DNA of 64,000 nucleotides. Source: Flavobacterium supellecticarium. GTDB taxonomy: Bacteria; Bacteroidota; Bacteroidia; Flavobacteriales; Flavobacteriaceae. This document shows positions 35,673 to 45,890 of this stretch, piece by piece. The notes below the pieces were generated by a model. It had not been told where the DNA came from and did not search any database. It saw nothing but the letters and a program-made list of their open reading frames with translations. The stretch covers positions 57,074 to 121,073 of the forward strand of contig NZ_SSNZ01000011.1 in the NCBI RefSeq assembly GCF_004801375.1, given 5' to 3'. Each line of letters begins with the position of its first letter. Within the stretch, counting starts at the first letter, position 1. Position numbers and translations under genes: made by a program.

Positions 35673-36002
35673 ATGATAAAAGTATCTGAAACAGCAAAAA
35701 AAAGAATCGTCAATTTAATGGAAGACGATGGTTTTGACGCTGCTACCGATTATGTTCGCGTAGGCGTAAAAAGTGGCGGTTGTTCAGGCTTATCGTATGA
35801 CTTAAAGTTTGATAAAAGCTTAGGCGATGATGATAAAGTGTTCGAAGACAATAATATAAGAATAGCGGTTGATAAAAAAAGCTTTTTGTATTTGGTGGGA
35901 ACTACTTTGGAATATTCCGGGGGATTAAACGGAAAAGGATTTGTTTTTAACAATCCTAACGCGAACAGAACCTGCGGTTGCGGTGAAAGTTTTTCACTTT
36001 AA
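35673..36002 (+). CDS. A-type iron-sulfur cluster carrier (SufA/ErpA/IscA family)
   Basis: A 109-residue HesB/IscA-type protein that carries nascent Fe-S clusters to target proteins. The three conserved Cys are in GGCSGLSY (about 35-42) and the C-terminal CGCGESFSL. Normal length. It is the first gene of the SUF locus, 80 bases before sufB. Confidence 0.94.
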   Translation: MIKVSETAKKRIVNLMEDDGFDAATDYVRVGVKSGGCSGLSYDLKFDKSLGDDDKVFEDNNIRIAVDKKSFLYLVGTTLEYSGGLNGKGFVFNNPNANRTCGCGESFSL

Positions 36003-36082
36003 AAGATAAGTCATTATACCAATACCTTAATTCCGGCTTAAAACCGGAATAAGGTAAAAGTATTGAGAACAAGCATATAGAA

Positions 36083-37531
36083 ATGAGTAAGTATACTGAA
36101 GAAGAATTAAAAAAAGAACTGGAAACCAAAGAGTATGAATATGGTTTCTATACCGATATCGAATCGGAAACGTTTCCTGTTGGGTTAAATGAAGACATCG
36201 TTCGGGCCATTTCGAAAAAGAAAGGGGAACCGGAATGGATGACCGAATGGCGACTGGAGGCTTTCCGTGCCTGGACGGAAATGATCGAACCGGAATGGGC
36301 TAACGTACACTACGAAAAACCTGATTTTCAGTCGATCTCCTATTATTCTGCTCCTAAGAAAAAAGATAAATACCAAAGTTTGGATGAGGTGGATCCGGAA
36401 TTACTGGAGACCTTTAAAAAGCTGGGTATCTCTATAGACGAACAAAAGAAACTGGCCGGTGTGGCGGTTGATATCGTAATGGACTCGGTTTCCGTAGCCA
36501 CTACGTTTAAAAAAACGTTGGCCGAAAAAGGAATTATTTTCTGCTCCATTTCGGAAGCCATTCAGGAACATCCGGAATTGGTGCGTCAGTATATCGGTTC
36601 GGTTGTGCCGCAAAAAGACAACTTTTATGCCGCTTTAAACTCAGCGGTATTCTCCGACGGATCGTTTTGTTATATTCCGAAAGGCGTTCGTTGCCCGATG
36701 GAATTATCAACCTATTTCCGTATCAATCAGGCCGGAACAGGACAGTTTGAAAGAACACTTGTCGTTGCCGACGAAGGTAGTTATGTGAGTTATCTGGAAG
36801 GATGTACCGCGCCATCGCGTGACGAAAACCAATTACACGCTGCCGTTGTGGAACTAATCGCTCTTGACAATGCCGAAATTAAATATTCGACGGTTCAGAA
36901 CTGGTTCCCTGGGAATAAAGAAGGAAAAGGTGGGGTTTTTAACTTCGTAACCAAAAGAGGATTGTGCGAGAAAAACGCCAAAATATCCTGGACACAAGTG
37001 GAAACCGGATCTGCGGTAACCTGGAAATACCCGTCATGTGTATTAAAAGGGGATAACTCGGTAGGCGAATTCTACTCGATTGCCGTTACCAATAACTTCC
37101 AGCAAGCCGATACCGGAACCAAAATGATTCACTTAGGAAACAATACCCGAAGTACAATTATTTCGAAAGGTATTTCTGCCGGAAAATCACAAAACAGTTA
37201 CCGTGGATTGGTTCAGGTTAGTGCCAGAGCCGAAAATGCCCGTAACTTTTCGCAATGTGACTCGTTACTAATGGGGAATAACTGTGGAGCGCATACGTTC
37301 CCGTATATCGAATCCAAAAACAGTACGGCGAAGATCGAACACGAAGCAACGACCAGTAAAATTGGAGAAGATCAGGTGTTTTACTGTAATCAGCGTGGTA
37401 TTCCAACCGAAAAAGCCATTGCACTAATCGTAAACGGATTCAGTAAGGATGTCCTAAACAAACTTCCGATGGAGTTTGCTGTGGAAGCACAAAAATTACT
37501 TGAAATTTCATTAGAAGGATCGGTAGGTTAA
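36083..37531 (+). CDS. sufB: Fe-S cluster assembly scaffold SufB
   Basis: A 482-residue component of the SufBC2D scaffold, on which Fe-S clusters are assembled. [17 protein letters not shown] (about 199-215), [22 protein letters not shown] (about 239-260), and [19 protein letters not shown] with [11 protein letters not shown] near the C-terminus are strongly conserved SufB blocks. Full length. sufC follows after 69 bases. Confidence 0.97.
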   Translation: MSKYTEEELKKELETKEYEYGFYTDIESETFPVGLNEDIVRAISKKKGEPEWMTEWRLEAFRAWTEMIEPEWANVHYEKPDFQSISYYSAPKKKDKYQSLDEVDPELLETFKKLGISIDEQKKLAGVAVDIVMDSVSVATTFKKTLAEKGIIFCSISEAIQEHPELVRQYIGSVVPQKDNFYAALNSAVFSDGSFCYIPKGVRCPMELSTYFRINQAGTGQFERTLVVADEGSYVSYLEGCTAPSRDENQLHAAVVELIALDNAEIKYSTVQNWFPGNKEGKGGVFNFVTKRGLCEKNAKISWTQVETGSAVTWKYPSCVLKGDNSVGEFYSIAVTNNFQQADTGTKMIHLGNNTRSTIISKGISAGKSQNSYRGLVQVSARAENARNFSQCDSLLMGNNCGAHTFPYIESKNSTAKIEHEATTSKIGEDQVFYCNQRGIPTEKAIALIVNGFSKDVLNKLPMEFAVEAQKLLEISLEGSVG

Positions 37532-37600
37532 TCCGAATCTTTCAAACAGTATAAAAGCAACGGAAACGTTACAAATAAAAATTAAACATTAGAAGCGAAA

Positions 37601-38347
37601 ATGTTAGTTATCAAAAATTTACACGCTAGCGTAGAAGATAAAGAAATATTAAAAGGGATCAATCTGGAAGTAAAAGCCGGAGAAGTTCACGCAATCATGG
37701 GACCAAACGGAGCCGGAAAAAGTACGCTTTCTTCGGTAATTGCAGGTCGTGAAGATTATGAAGTGACCGAAGGAGAAATCCTTTTGGAAGGAGAAGAACT
37801 GATCGAACTGGCACCGGAAGAAAGAGCGCACAAAGGGGTATTCTTATCCTTCCAGTATCCGATTGAAATTCCGGGCGTTTCCGTAACCAACTTTATGAAA
37901 ACGGCGATCAACGAAACCCGTAAAGCACAAGGTTTGGAAGAAATGCCGGCCAATGAAATGCTGAAAATGATTCGTGAAAAATCCGAATTACTGGAAATTG
38001 ACCGTAAATTCTTATCCCGTTCGTTAAACGAAGGTTTTTCGGGTGGTGAGAAAAAGCGAAATGAGATTTTCCAAATGGCAATGCTGGAACCGAAACTGGC
38101 CATTCTGGATGAAACGGATTCCGGATTGGATATCGATGCCTTGCGTATCGTTGCCAACGGAGTTAACAAACTGAAAAGTAAAGACAACGCTGTTATCGTA
38201 ATTACACACTACCAAAGACTTTTGGATTATATCGTACCGGATTTCGTTCACGTTTTACACGATGGTAAAATCGTTAAAACCGGAGGAAAAGAACTGGCAT
38301 TAGAGCTGGAAGAAAAAGGATACGATTGGATTAAAAACGAAAACTAG
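37601..38347 (+). CDS. sufC: Fe-S cluster assembly ATPase SufC
   Basis: A 248-residue ABC-type ATPase that drives conformational change in SufB-SufD. Walker A is [10 protein letters not shown] (about 34-43), the signature [10 protein letters not shown] (about 147-156), and Walker [13 protein letters not shown] (about 167-178). Normal length. sufD starts 42 bases downstream. Confidence 0.97.
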   Translation: MLVIKNLHASVEDKEILKGINLEVKAGEVHAIMGPNGAGKSTLSSVIAGREDYEVTEGEILLEGEELIELAPEERAHKGVFLSFQYPIEIPGVSVTNFMKTAINETRKAQGLEEMPANEMLKMIREKSELLEIDRKFLSRSLNEGFSGGEKKRNEIFQMAMLEPKLAILDETDSGLDIDALRIVANGVNKLKSKDNAVIVITHYQRLLDYIVPDFVHVLHDGKIVKTGGKELALELEEKGYDWIKNEN

Positions 38348-38389
38348 ATTTCGGTATAACCGGTTGTTCCGGTTTTGAAACGCATAAAC

Positions 38390-39706
38390 ATGGATTTAAA
38401 AGAAAAACTGTTAGCCTCTTTTATGGCTTTTGAAGAACGCGTAGATGTACAGGCAACCCTGCACGACGTTCGTACCGAAGCTTTAAAGAACTTTGAAAAT
38501 AAAGGTTTTCCAACCAAAAAGGAGGAAGCCTGGAAATATACGTCGCTGAATGCGGTTTTAAAAAAGGATTTCAGTGTATTTCCGAAAGAAGAAAGTGCTG
38601 TCGATTTTAAGGAGGTAAAAAAATATTTCCTGAATGACGTCGATACGTATAAAGTGGTTTTTGTAGACGGGGTTTTTAGTTCGTTTTTGTCATCAACAAC
38701 ACACGACGGACTGGATGTTTGTCTAATGTCATCGGCATTGACCAAACCCAAATACAAAATGATTATCGATACCTATTTTAATCAGGTAGCGAGTAAGGAA
38801 GAAAGTCTGACGTCTCTGAATACGGCTTTTGCCTATGAAGGAGCGTATATCAATATCCCGAAAAGTAAAGTAGCCGACAAACCGATCGAAATTATCTACT
38901 TTTCCACCGGAAACGAAGCCGCTTTAATGGTACAACCCCGAAATCTGATTATCGTGGGAGAAAACGCGCATGTTCAAATTACAGAGCGCCATCAGAGCTT
39001 AAACGAGAATCCGGTATTGATCAATTCTGTTACCGAAATCTTCGCGCACAAACGCGCTATTGTCGATTTCTACAAGATTCAGAATGATGTGCAAACCACA
39101 ACATTGATCGATAATACCTATATTTCCCAAAAACAGGAAAGTATCGTTTCCGTACATACCTTTACTTTTGGTGGAAATATTACCCGTAACAACCTAAACT
39201 TCTATCACGAAGGAGAGCGTATTGACAGTACGTTAAAAGGAATTACAATTATTGGCGACAAACAACACGTCGACCACTATACTTTGGTACACCACGCGCA
39301 GCCAAACTGTGAAAGTCACCAGAATTACAAAGGTATTTTTGGGGACAATGCAACCGGTGTGTTTAACGGGAAGATTTATGTTGAAAAAGAAGCGCAGAAA
39401 ACCGATGCTTTCCAGCAAAATAACAACATTTTGTTGAGCGATAAAGCGACGATTAACGCCAAACCGCAATTGGAAATCTTTGCCGATGACGTAAAATGCT
39501 CGCACGGTTGTACGATCGGACAGTTGGACGAAAATGCCATGTTCTATATGCAACAACGCGGAATTCCGAGAAAAGAAGCAAAAGCTTTATTGATGTATGC
39601 CTTTACAAGTGAGGTTACGTCAAGTATTAAAATACCGGAATTAAAAAACAAAATTGCCCGTATCATTGCCACCAAATTAGGGGTTAATATGGGATTCGAT
39701 TTGTAA
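38390..39706 (+). CDS. sufD: Fe-S cluster assembly protein SufD
   Basis: A 438-residue paralogue of SufB, forming the scaffold with SufB and SufC. FPTKKEEAWKYTSL (about 41-54) and the C-terminal DDVKCSHGCTIGQLDENAMF with MQQRGIPRKEAKALL are typical. ATG 38390 (MDLKEKLLASF) is preferred over the TTG at 38375. It ends at a strong terminator, after which the metal-efflux operon begins. Confidence 0.96.
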   Translation: MDLKEKLLASFMAFEERVDVQATLHDVRTEALKNFENKGFPTKKEEAWKYTSLNAVLKKDFSVFPKEESAVDFKEVKKYFLNDVDTYKVVFVDGVFSSFLSSTTHDGLDVCLMSSALTKPKYKMIIDTYFNQVASKEESLTSLNTAFAYEGAYINIPKSKVADKPIEIIYFSTGNEAALMVQPRNLIIVGENAHVQITERHQSLNENPVLINSVTEIFAHKRAIVDFYKIQNDVQTTTLIDNTYISQKQESIVSVHTFTFGGNITRNNLNFYHEGERIDSTLKGITIIGDKQHVDHYTLVHHAQPNCESHQNYKGIFGDNATGVFNGKIYVEKEAQKTDAFQQNNNILLSDKATINAKPQLEIFADDVKCSHGCTIGQLDENAMFYMQQRGIPRKEAKALLMYAFTSEVTSSIKIPELKNKIARIIATKLGVNMGFDL

Positions 39707-39729
39707 TAAAAGACCAATATATAGAAATG

Positions 39730-39760
39730 AAAGCCTGACAATTTTGTCAGGCTTTTTTTT
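39730..39760. terminator. Terminator after sufD
   Basis: AAAGCCTGACAA and TTGTCAGGCTTT pair with a 2-3 base loop, followed by a run of T. It closes the first half of the SUF locus. Confidence 0.85.
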
Positions 39761-39857
39761 TGTTTAAAATACACATTTTGCGAATTTTAAGTGTTTTTAT
39801 ATAAGTATATTACGATTTTTATTGTTAATTTTAGTTGCAAGATGAAGAGGCTTAATG

Positions 39858-39878
39858 AAAATCTAATAAAAATCTAAT
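39858..39878. repeat. Direct repeat AAAATCTAAT x2 upstream of the efflux operon
   Basis: AAAATCTAAT is repeated at 39858-39867 and 39869-39878, an 11-base period placing the copies about one helical turn apart. It lies about 90 bases upstream of the operon's first ATG. The arrangement fits a response-regulator operator, but chance in AT-rich DNA cannot be excluded. Confidence 0.35.
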
Positions 39879-39968
39879 GAGATAAATTAGCTTTTATTTG
39901 GGTGAAGGTGGAATTTTGTTGCAGAATTAGGATTCGTTGTTGAAGACAAATTTCAATACTGTTTTTAT

Positions 39969-41222
39969 ATGAAATTGAAACTATTGCTCATTTTTGCCCT
40001 CGTAGTTATGGCAAAAGACGTGGCGGTATCGCAAACGGTTTACGATATCAAAACGGCACTACAAACCGCAAAGGCCAATAACCGGGAACTCAAATCGGAA
40101 CAACTCACCGTACAGGTGGCACAAGCCGACGTGGTTACAGCGAAATTACGGCCCAACCTTACGTTAAATAATCAGACACTACAATTGGCCGAATCGGCTC
40201 ATTATGCGCCCGGGACCCAATGGAGTAATGCCCAGAACCGCCAGGTTTGGTGGCAGCTAACCAAACAGTTCCAGCTTCCGTCACAACGAAAAAATAAAAT
40301 CGATGTGGCGAACAAAAGCGTAGCGGTTTCGGAAGCAACCTATAAGGATTTCGAACGCAATCTGCTTACCGATGTGGCGATGAAGTGGCTTGATGTCTGG
40401 TTGGCGCAAAAAAAATGGCAAACGGCTTTGATGGCCAAAAACAACTGGGATACGCTGGTTACGATCAACAAAAACCGATTGAAAAATCAGGTGATTACAA
40501 CTACCGATTACAATCGTACCGAATTGGTGGCCAATCAATACAACCTGTTGTCGCAAACTTCAAAACAGGATTATCTGAACAAATTAAATACACTGAAATT
40601 CGCTTTAGGTGTGAGTAACGATATTGCAATCGCGTCTGATGATGCTGTCGAACTTTCGGCACTGCAAAACCAGGATCAGATGTTGCAAAATGCCATTGAA
40701 AACCGAAGCGATATCAACGTGCTGAAAAACAATGTGGAGATGATGAAAAGCAATATCTCCCTTCAGAAAAGTATGGCCTATCCGCAACCGGAATTGGGAG
40801 CGATTTATAATCCGCAAAACAGTGTCCCATATGTCGGGATATATGCGACAATCGATTTGCCTTTTTTCGACAGAAATCAAGGGGAAATCAAAAAATCACA
40901 GGTAACCAAAGACAAAGCCGAACAGGAACTGGCAACTTCTCAGGAGCGCATTAAAACAGAAATTGGGAATGCCTATGCCAGTTACAAACAGTTCGAACAG
41001 AATGCCGGAAATCTGAAAAAGATGAAAGAACAGTCGTATCAGATTCTAAGTAATGTGAAATACGCTTATATGCGCGGCGGAACCACTTTAATTGACTTTC
41101 TGGAAGCGCAACGTACCTGGTATGACAGTCAGGAGAATTATTACGAAGCGGTATACCAACACAAAGAAAGTTATATCCAATTACTATACACTACAGGTTT
41201 AATAAATCAAATTGCACAATAA
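39969..41222 (+). CDS. TolC-family outer-membrane channel of an RND efflux system
   Basis: A 417-residue outer-membrane efflux protein. A signal peptide (about 1-22, ending in AVSQ) is followed by the OEP coiled-coil/beta-barrel fold; YDIKTALQTAKANNRELKS near the N-terminus and IDFLEAQRTWYDSQENYYEA near the C-terminus are family-typical. It forms a trans-envelope channel with the adaptor and pump encoded next. The stop overlaps the next ATG by one base (41222). Confidence 0.88.
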   Translation: MKLKLLLIFALVVMAKDVAVSQTVYDIKTALQTAKANNRELKSEQLTVQVAQADVVTAKLRPNLTLNNQTLQLAESAHYAPGTQWSNAQNRQVWWQLTKQFQLPSQRKNKIDVANKSVAVSEATYKDFERNLLTDVAMKWLDVWLAQKKWQTALMAKNNWDTLVTINKNRLKNQVITTTDYNRTELVANQYNLLSQTSKQDYLNKLNTLKFALGVSNDIAIASDDAVELSALQNQDQMLQNAIENRSDINVLKNNVEMMKSNISLQKSMAYPQPELGAIYNPQNSVPYVGIYATIDLPFFDRNQGEIKKSQVTKDKAEQELATSQERIKTEIGNAYASYKQFEQNAGNLKKMKEQSYQILSNVKYAYMRGGTTLIDFLEAQRTWYDSQENYYEAVYQHKESYIQLLYTTGLINQIAQ

Positions 41223-42223
41223 TGAAACGTGTTTTTTCAATTTTAGTTTTAGGGCTTTTGCTTTCCTGCAATTCCAAAGAGAAAAAGAAAGTAGAAGACC
41301 CACAGCCTCCGAAAGTAGAAAACGACGGAAGCCTTATCACGTTCAAGGATAAGAGTATTTTCAATCTCTTTAAAACCGAAGTAATCGGGAACGGTTCCTT
41401 AACCGGCGATTTGATGGCGGTGGGTCAGGTGGGTGCCACGGTACTCGGATCGGATTCCGGTAGTGCCAACAATATTGTGTTGTTCGAAAATCCCGAACTG
41501 GCTTCCAATTACACCCAATTGATCCAGCATCAGATTAATATCAAACAAATCAGTAATGTCAATATCAAACAACGTCAGATTGAGTTGGCCCGGGCAAAAG
41601 ACCTGAATCAGCACGGTGCGATGACCGGTCAGGAGTTGTTAAATGCACAGACGGCGTTATCAATGGAGATGACCAATTTGTCGAACGAAAAAGCAGCGAT
41701 TATCGAACACGAAGCCATGCTGAAATCGGCTGGATTTGATCCGGATTTGTTGCGAAGAGCACAAAAAGGGGCCGCGTATCTGGTGAGTGATATCCCGGAA
41801 AATCAAATCAGTAAGTTGAAAAAAGGGGATGCTTGTAGCATCCAGTTTACGGCTTATCCAAACGAAACCTTTACCGGAAAAATTGAAGCTATCGCCGACC
41901 GTGTGGATTTTACCACGCGTATGGTGAAACTGCGTATCGGATTAAATAATGCTGACGACAAGTTAAAAGTGGGCATGTATGCCAATGTGGCTTTCGGCTT
42001 AAAAAGCAATAATACGATTAGCGTACCCAAAACGGCTATCGTAACGGTACAAGGTAAAAACTATGTGTTTATACAGAAAAACGACTCTCAGTTTGAACGA
42101 AAAGAAGTACAGATGGGCCAACAGATTGGCGATCGGATTATCATCTTCGGCGGAGTTGATAGTGGAAGTAAAGTCGTAAAAGACGGAGTAATGCAGCTTA
42201 AAGGATTGTCATTCGGTTACTAA
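41222..42223 (+). CDS. RND efflux periplasmic adaptor (membrane fusion protein), lipoprotein
   Basis: A 333-residue HlyD/CusB-like adaptor. MKRVFSILVLGLLLSCNSKE is a lipoprotein signal (Cys at 16), so the adaptor is membrane-tethered. The middle part holds the alpha-helical hairpin (about 95-175) and the beta-barrel region with ISKLKKGDACSIQFTAYPNE (about 197-216) and LKVGMYANVAF. It should link the inner-membrane pump to the TolC-like channel. The length suggests a short variant without extra domains. Confidence 0.88.
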   Translation: MKRVFSILVLGLLLSCNSKEKKKVEDPQPPKVENDGSLITFKDKSIFNLFKTEVIGNGSLTGDLMAVGQVGATVLGSDSGSANNIVLFENPELASNYTQLIQHQINIKQISNVNIKQRQIELARAKDLNQHGAMTGQELLNAQTALSMEMTNLSNEKAAIIEHEAMLKSAGFDPDLLRRAQKGAAYLVSDIPENQISKLKKGDACSIQFTAYPNETFTGKIEAIADRVDFTTRMVKLRIGLNNADDKLKVGMYANVAFGLKSNNTISVPKTAIVTVQGKNYVFIQKNDSQFERKEVQMGQQIGDRIIIFGGVDSGSKVVKDGVMQLKGLSFGY

Positions 42224-42235
42224 AAAGTTATACAA

Positions 42236-42535
42236 ATGGTACAAGCTCAGATTTTTATTGATAAAGACGAATTGAGAGGCACGCGTCCTTTATACGAATT
42301 CATCTTATTGTTTCTGTTGGAAAAAAATATCGCAGGAGCAACCGCATTTAACGGGTTTATGGGCTTTGGAAAACACCAGAAGCTGAAACGGCCGAACCGG
42401 GAATTTTCTTTTGACGAAACACCGCTGGTGATCTCTTTTGTCGATACAAAAGAAAATGTGGAAGAAGCTATAAAAGAATTGCGAAACGTGTACAGCGGTG
42501 GATTAATTATCACACATGCTGTGGAACAATGGTAA
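42236..42535 (+). CDS. DUF190 (PII-like) protein
   Basis: A 99-residue protein of family DUF190. The domain is a ferredoxin-like fold related to PII signalling proteins and CutA1. ITHAVEQW at the C-terminus, the GFMGFGKHQKLKRPN loop (about 40-54) and PLVISFVDTKENVEEAI are typical. In the efflux operon it lies between the adaptor and the pump, 3 bases from the pump start, so a regulatory or sensing role for the transporter is likely. The ligand is unknown. Confidence 0.82.
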   Translation: MVQAQIFIDKDELRGTRPLYEFILLFLLEKNIAGATAFNGFMGFGKHQKLKRPNREFSFDETPLVISFVDTKENVEEAIKELRNVYSGGLIITHAVEQW

Positions 42536-42538
42536 AAA

Positions 42539-45500
42539 ATGATTAAGAATTTACTTTTATTCTCACTTAGAAACCGATGGATTGTAGTGGGAATCAGTAT
42601 CGCTTTGATGCTGGTGGGCTATTTTTGCTTTACGCAATTAAAAATTGAAGCGTATCCGGATATTGCCGATACCAATGTAATTGTTGTGGCCCAATACAAA
42701 GGCCGTGCTGCCGAAGAGGTGGAACAACAGGTTACGGTGGCTATCGAACGGGCGTTGCAAAATACACCGAACGTACTGGACAGAAGAAGCCGTACGATTT
42801 TCGGACTGGGGATCGTTCAGTTGACGTTTAAAGACGGAACAGACGATTATTTCGCCCGACAACAGGTTATGGAACGATTGGCAACAGCCGATTTGCCGGA
42901 TGGTGTGGAAGTCGAACTGGCACCATTGTCAACTGCAGTTGGGGAGATTTTCCGTTATGTGGTGGAAGCACCGCCAAGTTTTACACCCATTCAAATCCGG
43001 GATTTACAGGACTGGGTGATCAAACCATATTTGCTGCAAACCGACGGTATTGCCGATATTACAACCTTTGGCGGACCGTTAAAACAGTTTCATATCCAGC
43101 TATCGCCTGAAAAACTGCGAAAATACGACCTTAAAATCTCCGATATCGAAGAAAAGGTGGTGGCCAATAATATCAACTCCGGAGGAAATACAATCGAACG
43201 TGGCGGACAGGCTTTTGCGGTTCGTGGACTCGGAGCGATTAAAAATGAAAAAGATATTGAAAACATCGTAATCAAAACGGCCAACGGACTTCCGGTTTTT
43301 ATCCGCGATGTAGGTGAAGTGGAAATCATGCCACCACCGCCAAGTGGTGTTTTGGGCTATACGTTCCCGGACGAAAAAGTGGATGTGCACAATGGGGTGG
43401 AAGGCATCGTTTTGTTACGTCGTTACGAAAACCCAAGTGAGGTTTTAAAAGCCCTAAAACAACGTATTGCGGATCTTCAGGATCATGAATTGCCGGAAGG
43501 AGTGAAAATCCGTACGATGTACGATCGTAGTTTCCTGATAAATCATTCACTGGAAACTGTAGGGCATACCTTGTTCGAAGGCATCAGTATTGTGATCATT
43601 GTATTGATTTTTTTCCTTGGAAGCTGGCGAAGTGCCTTAGTGGTAGCGCTTACCATTCCGTTTTCGCTATTGTTTGCTTTTATCATTATGCGATTAACCG
43701 GTATTCCGGCCAACTTATTATCGTTGGGAGCGATCGATTTCGGGATCATCGTTGATGGTGCCGTGGTCATGGCCGAACACCTGATCAGGCGTTATAAAAA
43801 GGCCACCATCGAAGAGCGCAAAGAAGGAATTGTGAAAATCACCATGCTTTCGGCTCAGGAAGTGGGACGTGAGATTTTCTTCTCCGTGGCGATTATCATT
43901 CTGGCCTATATGCCTATTTTATTGATGACCCGTGTGGAAGGAAAACTGTTTTCTCCAATGGCGTTAACACTATCGTTTGCAGTAGTGGGTTCGATGTTGG
44001 CGGCACTAACGCTAATACCGGTATTAATCTCGTTTGTGTATAACAAAGTGGTTTCGAATACCGATTCGGAAATCAAGGAGCATAAAAATATCGTACTGGA
44101 TTATCTGGATAAAAAATACAGCAAGCTACTGGGTGGGTTGTTGAACAATTATAAGAAAACGGTTTATATCGGAATGGCGGTGGTGTTTGTACTGATTGCT
44201 TTCGGAGCTCGTCTGGGATCGGAGTTTTTACCGGAATTGGACGAGGGATCGATCTTTATCCGTGGAAATTTCCCGGCAGGTATTTCGATTCAGGAAAACT
44301 CGACCTATTCGCCTAAAATCCGAAAAGTGATTTCCAAATATCCGCAGATTTCCTATATCATTACGCAGGCGGGACGAAATGACGATGGAACTGACCCGTT
44401 CCCGGCCAACCGTAACGAAATTCTGATCGGATTAAAAGATTATAAATTGTGGAGTGATACGATTACCAAAAAAGAACTGGTAAAAATGATCCGTACCGAT
44501 CTGGAACATGCCTTGCCTAGCGTACGCTTTTCCTCCGGTCAGCCAATTATCGACCAGGTAATGGAAATCGTAACGGGTAGTGCGGCCGATTTAGCCGTGA
44601 GTATTGTAGGAGACGATTTGCAGTTGATGCGTTCCAAAGCCGATAGTATCGTGTCGATTGTCAATAAAATGAAAGGAAGTGCCGCGGTGAATATCGAACA
44701 GGAAGGGCCACAGGAACAGTTATCGATCCATATCGACCGTGAAAAAACCGCCCGTTTTGGAATTAATGTTTCCGATGTTCAGGATATTATCGAAGCCGCC
44801 ATCGGTGGAAAAGCGATCACTACCTTGTACGACGGTGTAAAACGATACGATATCGTAGTGCGCTATTTGCCACAACATCGTGCGAATATCGACGAGATCA
44901 AATCCTTATTGGTGACGTCAACCAACGGTGCTTTAATTCCGATTGATCAGTTGGCGGATGTAAGCTTTATTCAGGGACAAACCAATATCTATCACTACAA
45001 TGGGAAACGTATGATTACCGTACGAACCAATATTGTAGGACGCGACCAGGTGAGTTTTGTAAAAGAACTGGAAGGAAAAATCAACAAATCGGTTAAAGTA
45101 CCAAAAGGCTATCAGATCATTTATGGTGGACAATATGAAAACCTGGAACGTGCCGGTAAACAATTATTACTAACGATTCCGTTAACGATTGGATTGGTGT
45201 TTATATTACTGTTCTCGCTTTATAAAAACTTTAAAGATACGTTGATTACGATGGCTTGTATCTTATTCGCCCTTGGTGGCGGAATCACAGCCTTGTTATT
45301 ACGGGGTTATTACTTTAACGTTTCGGCAGGTGTAGGATTTGTATCAATATTTGGTATATCGGTAATGGCCGGAGTATTGCTCGTCTCGGCACTCAACAGG
45401 GCCAATGTAGGGATTTCCGGAGAAAGTTCGCGGGAGACGGTCGAAAAAGTCTCCAAAGAGCAATTGCGCGCAATCTTATCCATTCTGGTATTGGCCGTAT

Positions 45501-45658
45501 TGGGATTGATACCGGCGGCAACGTCAACCGGAATCGGTTCCGATGTACAACGTCCGTTGGCTACGGTAATTATCGGAGGATTGTTAAGTACGCTGGTTTT
45601 TGCACCGCTAATCATTCCGGCCTTGTATTACTGGATTCACCCAACGAAGAAAATTTAA
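42539..45658 (+). CDS. CusA/CzcA-family heavy-metal RND efflux pump
   Basis: A 1039-residue inner-membrane antiporter with 12 membrane helices (N-terminal helix at about 10-30; groups around 335-540 and 860-1030) and two large periplasmic loops. IKIEAYPD-type start (LKIEAYPDIADTNVIV), AIDFGIIVDGAVVMAEH (about 399-415, the proton-relay helix 4) and LPELDEGSIFIRG (about 562-574) are HME-family signatures. The ion (Cu, Ag, Zn, Co, Cd) cannot be decided by eye. It forms one operon with the three genes before it. Confidence 0.92.
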   Translation: MIKNLLLFSLRNRWIVVGISIALMLVGYFCFTQLKIEAYPDIADTNVIVVAQYKGRAAEEVEQQVTVAIERALQNTPNVLDRRSRTIFGLGIVQLTFKDGTDDYFARQQVMERLATADLPDGVEVELAPLSTAVGEIFRYVVEAPPSFTPIQIRDLQDWVIKPYLLQTDGIADITTFGGPLKQFHIQLSPEKLRKYDLKISDIEEKVVANNINSGGNTIERGGQAFAVRGLGAIKNEKDIENIVIKTANGLPVFIRDVGEVEIMPPPPSGVLGYTFPDEKVDVHNGVEGIVLLRRYENPSEVLKALKQRIADLQDHELPEGVKIRTMYDRSFLINHSLETVGHTLFEGISIVIIVLIFFLGSWRSALVVALTIPFSLLFAFIIMRLTGIPANLLSLGAIDFGIIVDGAVVMAEHLIRRYKKATIEERKEGIVKITMLSAQEVGREIFFSVAIIILAYMPILLMTRVEGKLFSPMALTLSFAVVGSMLAALTLIPVLISFVYNKVVSNTDSEIKEHKNIVLDYLDKKYSKLLGGLLNNYKKTVYIGMAVVFVLIAFGARLGSEFLPELDEGSIFIRGNFPAGISIQENSTYSPKIRKVISKYPQISYIITQAGRNDDGTDPFPANRNEILIGLKDYKLWSDTITKKELVKMIRTDLEHALPSVRFSSGQPIIDQVMEIVTGSAADLAVSIVGDDLQLMRSKADSIVSIVNKMKGSAAVNIEQEGPQEQLSIHIDREKTARFGINVSDVQDIIEAAIGGKAITTLYDGVKRYDIVVRYLPQHRANIDEIKSLLVTSTNGALIPIDQLADVSFIQGQTNIYHYNGKRMITVRTNIVGRDQVSFVKELEGKINKSVKVPKGYQIIYGGQYENLERAGKQLLLTIPLTIGLVFILLFSLYKNFKDTLITMACILFALGGGITALLLRGYYFNVSAGVGFVSIFGISVMAGVLLVSALNRANVGISGESSRETVEKVSKEQLRAILSILVLAVLGLIPAATSTGIGSDVQRPLATVIIGGLLSTLVFAPLIIPALYYWIHPTKKI

Positions 45659-45679
45659 CAGGAGATCTCAATTCTAAAG

Positions 45680-45706
45680 CCGTACCGATATGCGAGGTCG
45701 GTACGG
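45680..45706. other. Hairpin after the RND pump gene
   Basis: CCGTACCGA and TCGGTACGG pair over 9 bases with a 9-base loop. There is no T-run, so it may stabilise the mRNA end; the true terminator follows at 45714. Confidence 0.4.
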
Positions 45707-45713
45707 TATACAT

Positions 45714-45745
45714 AAAAAGGTTGTCCGCTTTTGGACAGCCTTTTT
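45714..45745. terminator. Terminator after the efflux operon
   Basis: AAAAAGGTTGTCC (45714-45726) pairs with GGACAGCCTTTTT (45733-45745) with one G-T, and a T-run follows. It separates the efflux operon from sufS. Confidence 0.8.
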
Positions 45746-45808
45746 TGCTTTCCGGAAAGGCGTCCTTAAATCTGTCTTAATTTATGCGTCTTTTAAAGAA
45801 ACATCCCG

Positions 45809-45816
45809 TAAATTTG
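45809..45816 (+). promoter_or_regulatory. -7 box of the sufS operon
   Basis: TAAATTTG is a full TAnnTTTG match, 74 bases before the sufS ATG. It implies that sufS has its own promoter instead of depending on sufB transcription. Confidence 0.45.
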
Positions 45817-45890
45817 CAAGGATTAAAAAAATGGAGGGACAGGTGATCCGCTTGTCTGCAATTCCATCTGACAAAAAACAGTAAAATCAG

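Noticed and set aside
45690..45884. Small plus-strand open frame before sufS
   Set aside because: It runs through two hairpins including the efflux-operon terminator and through the sufS promoter; composition is not protein-like.
45831..45884. 17-codon ATG frame between the sufS -7 box and sufS (possible leader peptide)
   Set aside because: No attenuator-like hairpins or repeated regulatory codons; too short to support.
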